Assembly: GCA_035345875.1 (NCBI GenBank) | Contig: DAORDH010000020.1 | Coordinates: forward strand, 1 to 64,000 | Direction: 5' to 3' | Source of the DNA: UBA2033 sp035345875 | GTDB lineage: Bacteria; Spirochaetota; Leptospiria; Leptospirales; Leptospiraceae | Length of the DNA: 64,000 bases | In this document: piece by piece, positions 42,758 to 52,026 of the stretch | How positions within the stretch are numbered: position 1 is the first letter of the stretch | Layout: every line of letters begins with the position of its first letter | Notes under the pieces: generated by a model | The model's input: the letters and a program-made list of their open reading frames with translations, nothing else | Told to the model about the DNA's origin: nothing | The model's database searches: none | Translations under genes and position numbers: made by a program

Positions 42758-42791
42758 ACCACCGACTTGCACTGAACCATGTCGAATGCGT
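42758..42791. repeat. 34-base copy of the 11137-11170 repeat
   Basis: ACCACCGACTTGCACTGAAC and the following 14 bases match 11137-11170 at 32 of 34 positions. Only this half of the 136-base element is seen, and it is followed by a CTACCGATAACTGA tail of the same style. It sits between convergent genes. Confidence 0.65.
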
Positions 42792-42811
42792 CTACCGATA
42801 ACTGATTTGGC

Positions 42812-44326
42812 TTAAGGATTTGCACCTGTTACAAAAAGACTATTTGGATTTGTTCCGGGAGTGTAAGAAGTATTTAAAGTTATATTTCCAGAATTTGGAT
42901 CAATTGTATATACAGTGATACTATTTGAATTATAGCTGGAACTATAAGCGAATTTGCCAGACGGATCTACAAAAACTCTGTTGGGAGAAACGATTCCATT
43001 AGTTGCTAATATTCCTGTAGAAATAGCTCCAGTCAATGAGTTTATAGGATTTGAGGCAACTGTCCCTAGAGGACCAGTCGCTGTGTAAGCGACGTATAAA
43101 TATTTACCGTTGGGATGAACAAAGACAGATTCAGGAGAATTTGCAAATGTTAAAAAACTTCCTACAGTTAGAGTTCCTGTAACCTGATTGATTGAATAGG
43201 GTGTAACCTGGTTTACATTAAAGTTCGCAACATATAAATATTTACCGTCAGGCGTGATAGTGACACTACGAGCATCATTCCCTGTAGCTAATGGGCTTCC
43301 TACTTGTGTCAAATTTCCAGAAGCAGAGTCAATAGAATAAATGTAAATATCATTAGACCCTCCATTGACTGCATAAGCAAACTTACCATATGGGTCTACT
43401 CGAATCCAACGAGTTGTAGTTCCACTCGGAATAGAATTGATAGATGTTAATAATCCTGTGGCAGTATCAGCTTTGTAAATCGAGATGGTTCCTGCGCCGT
43501 TTGCAACGTATACAAATTTACCTGTAGGATCAACTGTTACTGAATTTGGATTTGTTCCTGTAGATAAAGGGGAACCAGATGCGGTTAACGCACCAGTCGT
43601 ATTGTTAATCAAAAAAAGTTGGATATTATTACTCGAATTTCCGACCGCATACAAATATTTTCCTGAAGGATCAACTGCCACATCTCTAGTTCCAGTTCCG
43701 AAGCCTACCGTCCCGCCCGTTGTCAAATTTCCTGTATTTGGATCTATGCTAAAAATGGAAATATTATTCGAAGAAAAATTTGGGATATAGATAAACTTAC
43801 CGACTCCAAACAAAGATCTAATTTTTAGGTTTGTGCTCATGCTCCCTAAAGCGTTGGTTGCTGTAATTGAATAGTCTGTAAGTGTCGTTCCAACTGTTGG
43901 AGTTCCTGTGATTGTGCAAGTTGCATTATCAATTATTAATCCGGCAGGTAAACTTGGAGTTGTCGCACAACGTGTAATTGTTCCTGTTAAAGATGGAATG
44001 ATTGGAGAAATTGAAACTCCCTGTGTCATTGTATATATACTTTGAGTATAGGTAAATGAAGTGATAGGAGTAATGGAAGTATTGGGATTTGAATTATTAG
44101 TAGTTGTAGGAATTCCACATAGGGGCGTTTTATCACCCAAAATAATCTTAGATAGAAAAGCTCTTTGGAAAAAAGCAGAATTAAAATCACAAGGATTACT
44201 ATATTTGGTTCGATTGCAGTTAGCGCATAGGAATAAAAGCAGTAGCGATGAAATGAATAAACTTAATTTCAAGTGATTTAAAAATTTGAAGAAATTTACG
44301 ATAGTTTCAATTCTACTCATTAACAT
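42812..44326 (-). CDS. Seven-bladed beta-propeller lipoprotein with Ig-like domain
   Basis: A 504-residue lipoprotein. The signal ends FLCANC. A putative Ig (He_PIG) domain follows (PSLPAGLIIDNATCTITGTP), then a lactonase-type propeller of repeated blades with VDPSGKYLYAVGNSSNNI, VDPTGKFVYVANGAG and VTPDGKYLYVANF-like motifs about every 45 residues. It probably faces outward and binds or senses ligands; enzyme activity is not implied. The ATG at 44326 is one of several starts (44320 ATG, 44359 TTG); none has a clear ribosome site. Confidence 0.85.
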   Translation of the reverse strand: MLMSRIETIVNFFKFLNHLKLSLFISSLLLLFLCANCNRTKYSNPCDFNSAFFQRAFLSKIILGDKTPLCGIPTTTNNSNPNTSITPITSFTYTQSIYTMTQGVSISPIIPSLTGTITRCATTPSLPAGLIIDNATCTITGTPTVGTTLTDYSITATNALGSMSTNLKIRSLFGVGKFIYIPNFSSNNISIFSIDPNTGNLTTGGTVGFGTGTRDVAVDPSGKYLYAVGNSSNNIQLFLINNTTGALTASGSPLSTGTNPNSVTVDPTGKFVYVANGAGTISIYKADTATGLLTSINSIPSGTTTRWIRVDPYGKFAYAVNGGSNDIYIYSIDSASGNLTQVGSPLATGNDARSVTITPDGKYLYVANFNVNQVTPYSINQVTGTLTVGSFLTFANSPESVFVHPNGKYLYVAYTATGPLGTVASNPINSLTGAISTGILATNGIVSPNRVFVDPSGKFAYSSSYNSNSITVYTIDPNSGNITLNTSYTPGTNPNSLFVTGANP

Positions 44327-44633
44327 GTGGAATGATATTTCAAATTCTAAATTTTTCAATTAAAAAAAAGACCGAGAAATGTGTATTTGGAAAAATACGA
44401 TAGGTGAATATGAAAATTTATAGCAACTATTGGTCTTTTTGTTTCGAAAGGTTTGTTATGAGTTTAAATGAGGAAAATTAGATTTTTTAGGTATCTTTAC
44501 TCAATAGTTTACAATGAATATATTTCTTATCCGATATCAATTTCTCGCATTATTTTTAAATGAGAGTTTGCTAACTTTTGTAAATTGTAAGTTCTTGTTC
44601 GAATTCTGTTGACTTTATTTAAAAATGAGGAAC

Positions 44634-44718
44634 TGGTGGGCAGAGGAGGATTCGAACCTCCGAAGGCAGAGCCAGCAGATTTACAGTCTGATCTCGTTGA
44701 CCGCTTGAGTATCTGCCC
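44634..44718 (-). tRNA. tRNA-Tyr (anticodon GTA), CCA encoded
   Basis: A type II tRNA on the minus strand: acceptor GGGCAGA/TCTGCCC, anticodon loop CTGTAAA, long variable arm, T-arm GGAGGTTCGAATCCTCC, and an A discriminator followed by an encoded CCA (44634-44636). Confidence 0.96.
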
Positions 44719-44755
44719 TTATTATTCTTAGAAGTGGGTTACTTAAAAAAAAATT

Positions 44756-44828
44756 AGCTGCCTAAGGGAATCGAACCCCCAACCGGCTGATTACAAATCA
44801 GCTACTCTACCAATTGAGCTAAGGCAGC
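44756..44828 (-). tRNA. tRNA-Thr (anticodon TGT)
   Basis: Acceptor GCTGCCT/AGGCAGC, D-arm GCTCAATTGGTAGAGT, anticodon stem GCTGA/TCAGC around loop TTTGTAA, and T-arm GGGGGTTCGATTCCCTT. The discriminator is U and CCA is not encoded. It lies 37 bases before tRNA-Tyr in the same direction. Confidence 0.95.
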
Positions 44829-44953
44829 ATGGTTAAGACCATAATTTCGCAAAACTATATTTGTTCAAGAAAAAATGGTAATAATGACAGAAATTCTCAC
44901 TTTTCTCTTAAAAAAATATGGTTGCTTGGGTGGGAAAAATGAAACGAGTAGAT

Positions 44954-46939
44954 TTATTTGTTTTTATCTTGAATAGAAAGCATTTTATCTCGAAGCATAG
45001 TTGCTTTTTCAAAGTTCAACTCTTTCGCTGCTGCAAGCATTGCCTCTTTTAATTTTTCTCTTAGTTTTTCTGGTGTTTTATATTTCTTTAAAGTAAATTC
45101 TCTTTCTATTTCATTGATAGTTTCTTCTTCTGCGGATAGTTCTGCTACTTCTCTTGGAAGGATGTCGTGAATTTCTCGAATAATTGTTTTTGGCTCAATT
45201 CCAAACTTTTGATTGTGTTCCGACTGAATTTTCCTACGACGATTTGTTTCCTCGATCGCTTTCTTCATTGAGTCAGTGAGTTTGTCCGCGTAAAGAATTG
45301 CCATACCATTGATATTTCTTGCGGCTCTACCAATCGTTTGAATGAGTGACTTGTAATTTCTTAAGAAACCTTCTTTGTCTGCATCTAAAATCGCAACAAG
45401 CGAAACCTCTGGAATATCTAATCCCTCTCGGAGTAAATTAATTCCAACAATACAATCATAAATTCCCTTTCTTAAATCTCTAATGATTTCAACTCGTTGA
45501 ATTGTTTCTACTTCTGAATGTAGATAGGCAACTTTCACCCCAACTTCTTTTAAATAGTCAGTTAAATCTTCAGACATTTTTTTAGTTAAAGTGGTGATCA
45601 ATATCCGTTCTTTCTTTTCAACACGAGCATTGATTTCAATTAGTAAATCTTCCACTTGATTTGCAACGGGTCTTACTTCCACAACAGGATCGAGAAGACC
45701 TGTTGGTCGGATGATTTGTTCTACTTGTATCTCTGAATTTTTAATTTCATAATCTGCTGGTGTAGCAGATACATATAGAATCTTGTCGGTCATCGTTTCA
45801 AATTCTTGGAAGTTGAGCGGGCGATTATCTAATGCACTAGGAAGTCTAAATCCAAATTCGACTAACGTTTCTTTTCTTGCCCTATCCCCGGCATACATTC
45901 CTCCAATTTGAGGAATCGTTACATGGGATTCATCTACTATAAGAAGAAAGTCCTTTGGAAAATAGTCAATTAAACAAGCAGGGCGCTCGCCCTCATTTCT
46001 TCCTGTCAAATGCCTTGAATAATTTTCTATTCCATTGCAGTATCCTAATTCTGCTAGCATTTCCAAATCATAATTCGTTCTAGATTCAATTCTTTCTGCC
46101 TCTAAAAGTTTACCTTTCTCTTTGAAAGATTTAATTTGAATAGCAACTTCTTCTTTGATGTTTCGAATCGCATCTTCTACTTTTGGACCAGATGTAATAA
46201 AGTGCTTGGCTGGATAAATCACCATTGTTTCCATTTTAGAAATCACTTTTCCAGTCAATGGATTGAAACGAGATAAGGATTCGATTTCATCCCCAAAGAA
46301 TTCAATACGTAATCCATCCTCATGATAGGCAGGCATTAATTCTAAAGAATCTCCGCGGACTCTAAAATTTCCGCGAGAAAAATCCAAATCATTTCTTTGG
46401 TATTGAATGTGTAATAGTTTTTTAATTAATAGATCTCTTTCTAAAGTTTGTCCTCGTTTTAAGATGATTCTTGATTCAGTGTAATCTTCTGGCGAACCTA
46501 AACCATAGATACAAGATACAGAGCTTACTATGATTACATCTTCCCGCTCTAAGACAGAAGACGTTGCCCGTAATCTCAGTTTGTCAATATCTTCGTTGAT
46601 GGAGGAATCTTTTTCGATAAATGTATCAGAAGAGGGAACATAGGCTTCTGGTTGATAGTAGTCATAATAGGATACAAAATATTCAACAGAATTATTCGGG
46701 AAAAATTCTTTGAATTCACGATATAATTGAGCGGCTAACGTTTTATTGTGAGACAAAACAAGAGTTGGTCGCTTTACTTTTTGAATTACTTCAGCCATTG
46801 TGAATGTCTTACCAGAGCCAGTAACTCCAACCAAAGTAACTTTTTTCTTTCCTTTTAGAAAAGAGTCTGAAATTTTTTGAATTGCTTTAACTTGATCCCC
46901 AGCAGCTTTGTAGGGAGTAACTAATTGAAAATCTGGCAT
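44954..46939 (-). CDS. uvrB: Excinuclease ABC subunit B
   Basis: The 661-residue damage-checking helicase of nucleotide excision repair. Walker A is GVTGSGKTFT, the beta-hairpin region is YYDYYQPEAYVPSSDTFIEK, the helicase motifs include LLIVDESHVTIPQ and QTIGRAARN, and the C-terminal UVR domain (KLREKLKEAMLAAAKELNFE) binds UvrC. Full length, with a normal start. The HATPase gene upstream ends four bases before its ATG. Confidence 0.98.
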   Translation of the reverse strand: MPDFQLVTPYKAAGDQVKAIQKISDSFLKGKKKVTLVGVTGSGKTFTMAEVIQKVKRPTLVLSHNKTLAAQLYREFKEFFPNNSVEYFVSYYDYYQPEAYVPSSDTFIEKDSSINEDIDKLRLRATSSVLEREDVIIVSSVSCIYGLGSPEDYTESRIILKRGQTLERDLLIKKLLHIQYQRNDLDFSRGNFRVRGDSLELMPAYHEDGLRIEFFGDEIESLSRFNPLTGKVISKMETMVIYPAKHFITSGPKVEDAIRNIKEEVAIQIKSFKEKGKLLEAERIESRTNYDLEMLAELGYCNGIENYSRHLTGRNEGERPACLIDYFPKDFLLIVDESHVTIPQIGGMYAGDRARKETLVEFGFRLPSALDNRPLNFQEFETMTDKILYVSATPADYEIKNSEIQVEQIIRPTGLLDPVVEVRPVANQVEDLLIEINARVEKKERILITTLTKKMSEDLTDYLKEVGVKVAYLHSEVETIQRVEIIRDLRKGIYDCIVGINLLREGLDIPEVSLVAILDADKEGFLRNYKSLIQTIGRAARNINGMAILYADKLTDSMKKAIEETNRRRKIQSEHNQKFGIEPKTIIREIHDILPREVAELSAEEETINEIEREFTLKKYKTPEKLREKLKEAMLAAAKELNFEKATMLRDKMLSIQDKNK

Positions 46940-46943
46940 TGAT

Positions 46944-47612
46944 TTAACTTAGTTTTTTTTCTGCGTATAGATGTGCTTGCTTCTTGTCATCGATGATTTG
47001 TAATTCTAAATGATTAAATAATTTTTGCATAACCATAATACCTCTCATAAGAGTTGTATTAGAAGAATACTTTCCTCTTTCAATTTCATTTGTCAGATCA
47101 AATTCTTTGATATTGTTAATTATATTTAATTTTAAAACTCGATTCGAATCAATCATGTAATCAATATGAACTATATTCCCATCACCATACTTCACAGCAT
47201 TTTCAATTGCTTCAATCGTAGCAATTGATATGTCCATAATGTCTTCTTCCGTTACATAATTGTATTCTAAAAAATATTCTTGTCTACTTCGAACATATTG
47301 AATAGGAGAAAACTTTGCATCACCATAAACAGAATAGCTGTCAGATAAATAATCAGTTCTTTTGGGTATTGCGTTAGGCGTAATGCAATATTCAGATTTA
47401 TCGAATTTACCTTCTCTTGCAAAACCTGATTCCTTTAAGGAATCTAGTATAGCCTTAACTTTGGACTCTTCTACAGAAATCTCTTCATTGTATTTTAAGA
47501 CACCTTCTAGCGAAAGCCATGAACAGTAATCTTTGACAGTGCCTGTAAGCCCTTCGGCAAGGATATCTCGTATAAGTTTCTCTAAAAGTATGTCAGTAAT
47601 TTCCAAAGGCAT
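46944..47612 (-). CDS. HATPase-domain protein, anti-sigma-kinase-like
   Basis: A 222-residue protein with a helical N-terminal part (to about 100, perhaps winged-helix) and a C-terminal HATPase_c_2 domain of the RsbW/SpoIIAB sort: DISIATIEAIENAVKYGDG is the N-box, and SSNTTLMRGIMVMQKLFNHLEL the later lid and helix. It may bind or phosphorylate a STAS protein (one lies at 31662) or act as a sensor. The N-terminal domain is not usual for simple anti-sigma factors. It is in one operon with uvrB. Confidence 0.8.
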   Translation of the reverse strand: MPLEITDILLEKLIRDILAEGLTGTVKDYCSWLSLEGVLKYNEEISVEESKVKAILDSLKESGFAREGKFDKSEYCITPNAIPKRTDYLSDSYSVYGDAKFSPIQYVRSRQEYFLEYNYVTEEDIMDISIATIEAIENAVKYGDGNIVHIDYMIDSNRVLKLNIINNIKEFDLTNEIERGKYSSNTTLMRGIMVMQKLFNHLELQIIDDKKQAHLYAEKKLS

Positions 47613-47804
47613 GGTTGGTTTACAAGGATGTACGATAATTTAATTGTGTAAAGTGTTTATTTTTAAGATAATTCCGTGAGTAGAAAACTAAGCTCATTTC
47701 AAATACTCTAATTGCAAACTCTTATCTTAGGGTGACTGATGAAGCAATTAGGAAGGAGATGTCAAGGGTGATAAGTCAAAATAGTCTCTTTTAGAAAAGA
47801 AAAT

Positions 47805-48266
47805 CTAGTTAAAATCTAAATTTAACTGTCTTACGGCTTCATAGGCGATAACTGCAACTGCATTGCTGAGGTTTAGGCTTCTACATTCCTTTGCCATTGG
47901 GATATAAATCTGATTATCCGCTGGAAATGCATTCCTTATTTCAATAGGCAAGCCAGTCGTCTCCCGACCGAAAACAAAAAAATCATCTTTCTGATAGGTT
48001 TTAGATGAATAAAGTGACTCACCAAACTTAGTTACAAGAAATACTCTCGAGAGGTCTGGAATCACTTGTATAAAGCTTTCCCAATCTTTGTGTTGATATA
48101 GTGTCAAATGTTCCCAGTAATCAAGTCCCGCTCTTCTAACTGCTTTTTCGGATAAGTCAAAAGAGGCTCCTCCCACAATGTGAAGATTTGCCTTTATACC
48201 AACACAGAGTCTGGCAATATTCCCTGTGTTGGGTGGAATTTCTGGTCGAAACAAAACAATATTCAA
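47805..48266 (-). CDS. trmL: tRNA (cytidine/uridine-34 2'-O)-methyltransferase
   Basis: A 153-residue SPOUT methyltransferase of the TrmL (YibK) type, which methylates the wobble ribose of certain leucine tRNAs. Marks are the start NIVLFRPEIPPNTGNIARLC, then FVFGRETTGLP and IPMAKECRSLNLSNAVAVI, with the SAM-binding trefoil knot. It is normal in length and starts 15 bases after the S1 protein gene. Confidence 0.95.
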   Translation of the reverse strand: MNIVLFRPEIPPNTGNIARLCVGIKANLHIVGGASFDLSEKAVRRAGLDYWEHLTLYQHKDWESFIQVIPDLSRVFLVTKFGESLYSSKTYQKDDFFVFGRETTGLPIEIRNAFPADNQIYIPMAKECRSLNLSNAVAVIAYEAVRQLNLDFN

Positions 48267-48281
48267 GATTAAAACCAGTTT

Positions 48282-49421
48282 TTATTTTTTCAGAGACTTC
48301 TTAAGTAAGAGTCCAAAACTAGATTCACTTGTAGATTTCTGTTCCGATATGTAATTTTCATAGTCGATACGATCTTTAGCATCTCTCGCTTTAGACAATG
48401 AAACGGCAATTTGCTTTTTCTCTGGATTAACTTCTGTTATAAATACCTCCAGTATATCTCCTGCTTTAAAATGATTTGATAGAGATGTTCTTGGAGGATA
48501 GCCTGTTTCCTTAGTTGGTAACAGTGCATGAAAGTGTTCATTTAACTTTACAAAAACACCAAAGTTCTTAATTGAATCAACGGTTGCTTTTACAATGTCT
48601 CCTTCTTTAAAAGGAACAGCTTTTGCCCATGGATCGTTTGAGGAATCTTTCAATGAAATAGAAAATTTATTTTCTTTCCAGTCCATTCCTATGATTTTAC
48701 CTCGAACGGTTGCACCTACAGTGAATTCTGTGTTTAAGTCTACATTTTTTTTAAAACTTGCTTCACTAACAGGAACTAACGCATCTATTCCATTCATATC
48801 AACAATTAAACCAAAATTATGTATTGATTTAACTTTGCAAGTAACGTAAGATCCTTCTTTCAATTCGCCTTTCAGTATTTCTCTTTTTAAGTCCTTCTCT
48901 TTGTCTGAAATCTTCTTTTGAGACAAAACGATCTTTTTATTTTTCATAGAAAGATCGTTTACTATGAACTTTAATTTTTTACCTTGCAAGGCTTGAGATT
49001 TTGTCTCGGGATCTAATTGGGAATAAGGACAAAATGCGTTATACTCTCCGATTTTAACATCATATCCACCAGTAGTTTCTCCACCAACCTGACCATAAAC
49101 GGGGATTTCATGCTCCAAAGCAATTTCAAGATTTTCAGGGGTTATATCTTCTCCTGTTAAAACAGTTGTAAAATAATAGTCCCCATGATTTTCTTTGAGG
49201 AAATAAACAGAGTATGTTTTTCCAGGCTCTAGTTTATTTTCACCTTCGATAAATTCTGCATTAGAGATAATTCCACGAATGCTATCAGGCTCAGTTCGAA
49301 TGAATGTGTAATCACTCTTAACGGATGAAACGATTGCATTGTATTTTGCTCCTGGTTCAAGACTTTTTCTTTTTTTAAAACTCTCTTCCAGTAATGTCGC
49401 AAAGTCATTCTTATTCGCCAT
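48282..49421 (-). CDS. S1-domain RNA-binding protein
   Basis: A 379-residue protein with S1 repeats. Two are clear in the second half (SYVTCKVKSIHNFGLIVDM, about 190-260; DIVKATVDSIKNFGVFVKL, about 270-345), and one or two weaker repeats lie in the first half. The protein is short for ribosomal protein S1 (usually four to six repeats) but of similar style, so it may be an S1 paralogue acting on mRNA. It is the middle gene of a minus-strand run with the anchored protein (14 bases upstream) and trmL. Confidence 0.88.
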   Translation of the reverse strand: MANKNDFATLLEESFKKRKSLEPGAKYNAIVSSVKSDYTFIRTEPDSIRGIISNAEFIEGENKLEPGKTYSVYFLKENHGDYYFTTVLTGEDITPENLEIALEHEIPVYGQVGGETTGGYDVKIGEYNAFCPYSQLDPETKSQALQGKKLKFIVNDLSMKNKKIVLSQKKISDKEKDLKREILKGELKEGSYVTCKVKSIHNFGLIVDMNGIDALVPVSEASFKKNVDLNTEFTVGATVRGKIIGMDWKENKFSISLKDSSNDPWAKAVPFKEGDIVKATVDSIKNFGVFVKLNEHFHALLPTKETGYPPRTSLSNHFKAGDILEVFITEVNPEKKQIAVSLSKARDAKDRIDYENYISEQKSTSESSFGLLLKKSLKK

Positions 49422-49435
49422 ATTGTTAAACCTAC

Positions 49436-50641
49436 TTATTTTTGTTGTGCTAGCTGTTGTAGTTCTTGGATTCGCTTGTTTTTATCATCACTTTCCCAAA
49501 CTTTTTTACTAAATTGGGATGCGGTGTAAGCCTTAGTTTTGTATTCTTCCATAAAAGGAACGATTAACTCTTTGTCAGGCTCTGTAGTTTTTGCTGCTTG
49601 AATTTTCTTTAATCCTTCTTCGCCTTGTTCTAACCACTGAGGATCAATTGGTAAATTGACTCTATATCCACGAACGTTAGTCATTACATAAGGACCATCA
49701 TAACCTTTGTCTCTGAGAATTTTACCGAAGAATAAAAATTCTACATCATTTGTTCCTTGTTTTAAAGGACCATCAAATGTTGCATATGCGAGGTAGTTTC
49801 CTTCTTTTTCTTCTTTCAGGTTTGCTTCAAGACGATAGTTACCAGCTTTATAAACAATAACAGGAGCATGAATTACTAAAGAACCATCACTTAGAGTATC
49901 TCTAAATGTGTTTCCAATTTCTGCAGGCTTGTTTGGAGATGAGAAAAAGCTTGTTGTTAACTTTGCTTTCTTATCTTTTGCGTAAGTGATGTTAGCTTCT
50001 AGTGACATTTGTCCCCAATCAGCTTTCATTGGCTTCCATTTAAATGTGACGATTCCATCTTTGGCAACTTCATCCCCATCTCTTCCGTCATCATTAAAAT
50101 CAGGGCTATGAGTTGGAGTTTTTTGGTCTTCGAACTCTTTGTAGACAGTTGCATTTACTACATTCACTTTAATTAAATCATTTGAAGAATCTCTACATTC
50201 TAGTTTGATTATCATATCACTGTTAGATCCAATCACAGCCCAAGTTTTAGGTTGTAGATGACATCTGTATCCATTGCCTTCTTTGTCATTTGGTGAATCT
50301 ACCATTGTGATTGCATTGATATCAATTTTAAAAGGGTGAATGATATCTTGATTCAAGGAAGAAATTGGTCTTGAATGTGGAGGATATTGTGCCCATTCAG
50401 TATATTGTTCTAGTAAAAAAGCGGGAGTAACTCCATCACTGATTTTTCCCGGTCCACTTTCTGAAGTAGTTGTTGTTTTATCTTCAAAATTTTCAGCTCC
50501 ACTCTTTGTTGGATCGCTTGATTGAGACATTGGATCGCCGGATTTGCCCTTTGAGCTTTTTTTTCCATTTCCCAAAAATAGAAATAGTCCCACCGCTACT
50601 ACTAGGATACCAATTACACCATATAGAATATTCTTATTCAT
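49436..50641 (-). CDS. Anchored periplasmic protein of unknown function
   Basis: A 401-residue protein with one N-terminal membrane segment (about 5-24), a Ser/Lys/Thr-rich linker (about 25-65) and a large soluble domain. The start of that domain, TPAFLLEQYTEWAQYPPHSRP, is striking, and late parts look beta-rich (YRLEANLKEEKEGNYLAYATF). It may be a 'choice-of-anchor' type envelope protein, but I do not recognise it securely. It lies 14 bases before the S1 protein gene, with a leader region of 150 bases upstream. Confidence 0.75.
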   Translation of the reverse strand: MNKNILYGVIGILVVAVGLFLFLGNGKKSSKGKSGDPMSQSSDPTKSGAENFEDKTTTTSESGPGKISDGVTPAFLLEQYTEWAQYPPHSRPISSLNQDIIHPFKIDINAITMVDSPNDKEGNGYRCHLQPKTWAVIGSNSDMIIKLECRDSSNDLIKVNVVNATVYKEFEDQKTPTHSPDFNDDGRDGDEVAKDGIVTFKWKPMKADWGQMSLEANITYAKDKKAKLTTSFFSSPNKPAEIGNTFRDTLSDGSLVIHAPVIVYKAGNYRLEANLKEEKEGNYLAYATFDGPLKQGTNDVEFLFFGKILRDKGYDGPYVMTNVRGYRVNLPIDPQWLEQGEEGLKKIQAAKTTEPDKELIVPFMEEYKTKAYTASQFSKKVWESDDKNKRIQELQQLAQQK

Positions 50642-50791
50642 AAATCCTTCCTGTTTTTTTAATCATTTTGAAAATAAAAATTCTCTAATGTTAACGTTCA
50701 AATCTTTTTTATTTTTTTATTGATTTCTCTGTCCAATAGCCTAATGTCAGAAACAGATTTCGAAAAGAAATCCAAATAGGAGAAAAGAAAA

Positions 50792-51610
50792 ATGTTAAAA
50801 TCGAAAATAAACTTATTAGTTGTAGCTGTATCCCTTGCGGTATCAGCTTCTTTGTCAGCGGGAACAATCACAGTTTTCGTACATGGGAAGTCTAATTCAA
50901 ATCACAATGGAACAGGAACAACTGATGTAAACAATTACTGGGGAGCAAGTGCGAATACAGTAAGTGGCGTAAAATATTTCGTAGGTTATGATGGAACATC
51001 TGATCCAAGAACTTATGGAACTGCAAGAGCACAAACAAACCTTACAACTGTTTTAGTAAACCAGTGTAAAGGAACAAATACTTGCAAAATTGTATGTCAC
51101 AGTGCTGGTTGCTATGCAACTGAGTATTGGTTATCTAACCTAGGTGGAACAGCTTCTAGCAAAGGTTTCAAGATCTCTGGTGTTACAGCGTTAGCTGCTG
51201 CATCTGGTGGTTCTGAACTAGCAAACACACTCAATGCAATTTCATTTGGCTATGTTGGAAATGCTATGGATAAAGCTCTTATCGTTACTAATGCAAGATC
51301 TTCTTTCAATCATAACAACACAGCTGGTGTTACAGTTGCTCACGTTCCTGGTTCTAAAGGAATGATTGGTGCGTCTGCAATTCTTCCAGGAGAGGATGAC
51401 TATGCTGTAGCGTATCACTCTTCTTGTGGTTATAGCACTGTAGGTGGGTTATCAAAATGCCAAAGCTCTATCACTCAATCTGAGGGAATTTGGCCATTTA
51501 ACTCAAATAAAACCTATACACAGTATATTGGTCACACGAGAGCACCTTCTGTTCCAGTAGAAGGTCTATACGAAAATCACTCAGAATTAACAAATGATGG
51601 TTGGAGATAG
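50792..51610 (+). CDS. Secreted alpha/beta-hydrolase-like protein, copy 1
   Basis: A 272-residue exported protein. The signal MLKSKINLLVVAVSLAVSAS is cut near Ala23. The mature part begins TITVFVHGKS, typical of an alpha/beta-hydrolase first strand and HG loop. The nucleophile elbow is CHSAGC with Ser104; His263 near the C-terminus (ENHSEL) may complete a triad. Cysteines at 92, 98, 102 and 107 and a later pair suggest disulfides. The substrate is unknown. AATAGGAG before the ATG is a strong ribosome site. It is followed by a hairpin terminator and by an exact duplicate. Confidence 0.85.
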   Translation: MLKSKINLLVVAVSLAVSASLSAGTITVFVHGKSNSNHNGTGTTDVNNYWGASANTVSGVKYFVGYDGTSDPRTYGTARAQTNLTTVLVNQCKGTNTCKIVCHSAGCYATEYWLSNLGGTASSKGFKISGVTALAAASGGSELANTLNAISFGYVGNAMDKALIVTNARSSFNHNNTAGVTVAHVPGSKGMIGASAILPGEDDYAVAYHSSCGYSTVGGLSKCQSSITQSEGIWPFNSNKTYTQYIGHTRAPSVPVEGLYENHSELTNDGWR

Positions 51611-51626
51611 TCCCTAGTTTTTAAAG

Positions 51627-51651
51627 AAGAGACAGTCTCAAGCTGTCTCTT
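51627..51651 (+). terminator. Hairpin after secreted hydrolase copy 1
   Basis: AAGAGACAG-tctcaag-CTGTCTCTT is a perfect nine-base stem 16 bases past the stop codon. The downstream T-run is weak. The same hairpin, with one loop change, follows copy 2. Confidence 0.7.
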
Positions 51652-52012
51652 CCTAAATCTGCTTTTTAACTTTATTCTTATTGTTTAGCTGATTCAATTT
51701 ATTACATACCTGAGTGAATTTGAAAGTTCTGACTTAAAAATGAAACAGAACTTTCAATACTTCCAAATATTCATTTTTTAATATTTGTATCTCAGATCAT
51801 TTTAGATATAAAATTTATCATTCCCATTGGTTTATGAATTTTGTTCTTTAAACTTTACAGAAGGAATTTCTAGGACTAATTTTAGCATAAATAGAATTGT
51901 ATTTCGATTTTATATTGCAGTGCTTTTTTTTCTTCTAGTTTGTTTTTTGATTGATAGTCTGAAATTGCTTTCTTAACGTTGGCTGTGTGAATTTCGAAAA
52001 GAAATTCTAAAT
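51652..52012. other. Non-duplicated spacer between hydrolase copies 1 and 2
   Basis: About 360 bases with no credible gene. The only clear structure is an 11-base perfect inverted repeat, TGAAAGTTCTG (51721-51731) and CAGAACTTTCA (51746-51756). No T-run follows, so it is not a usual terminator. Confidence 0.6.
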
Positions 52013-52026
52013 AGGAGAAAAGAAAA

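Noticed and set aside
44365..44440. AAAAAGACC and GGTCTTTTT as terminator arms
   Set aside because: The loop is 58 bases and lies upstream of the lipoprotein gene; more likely chance in AT-rich DNA.
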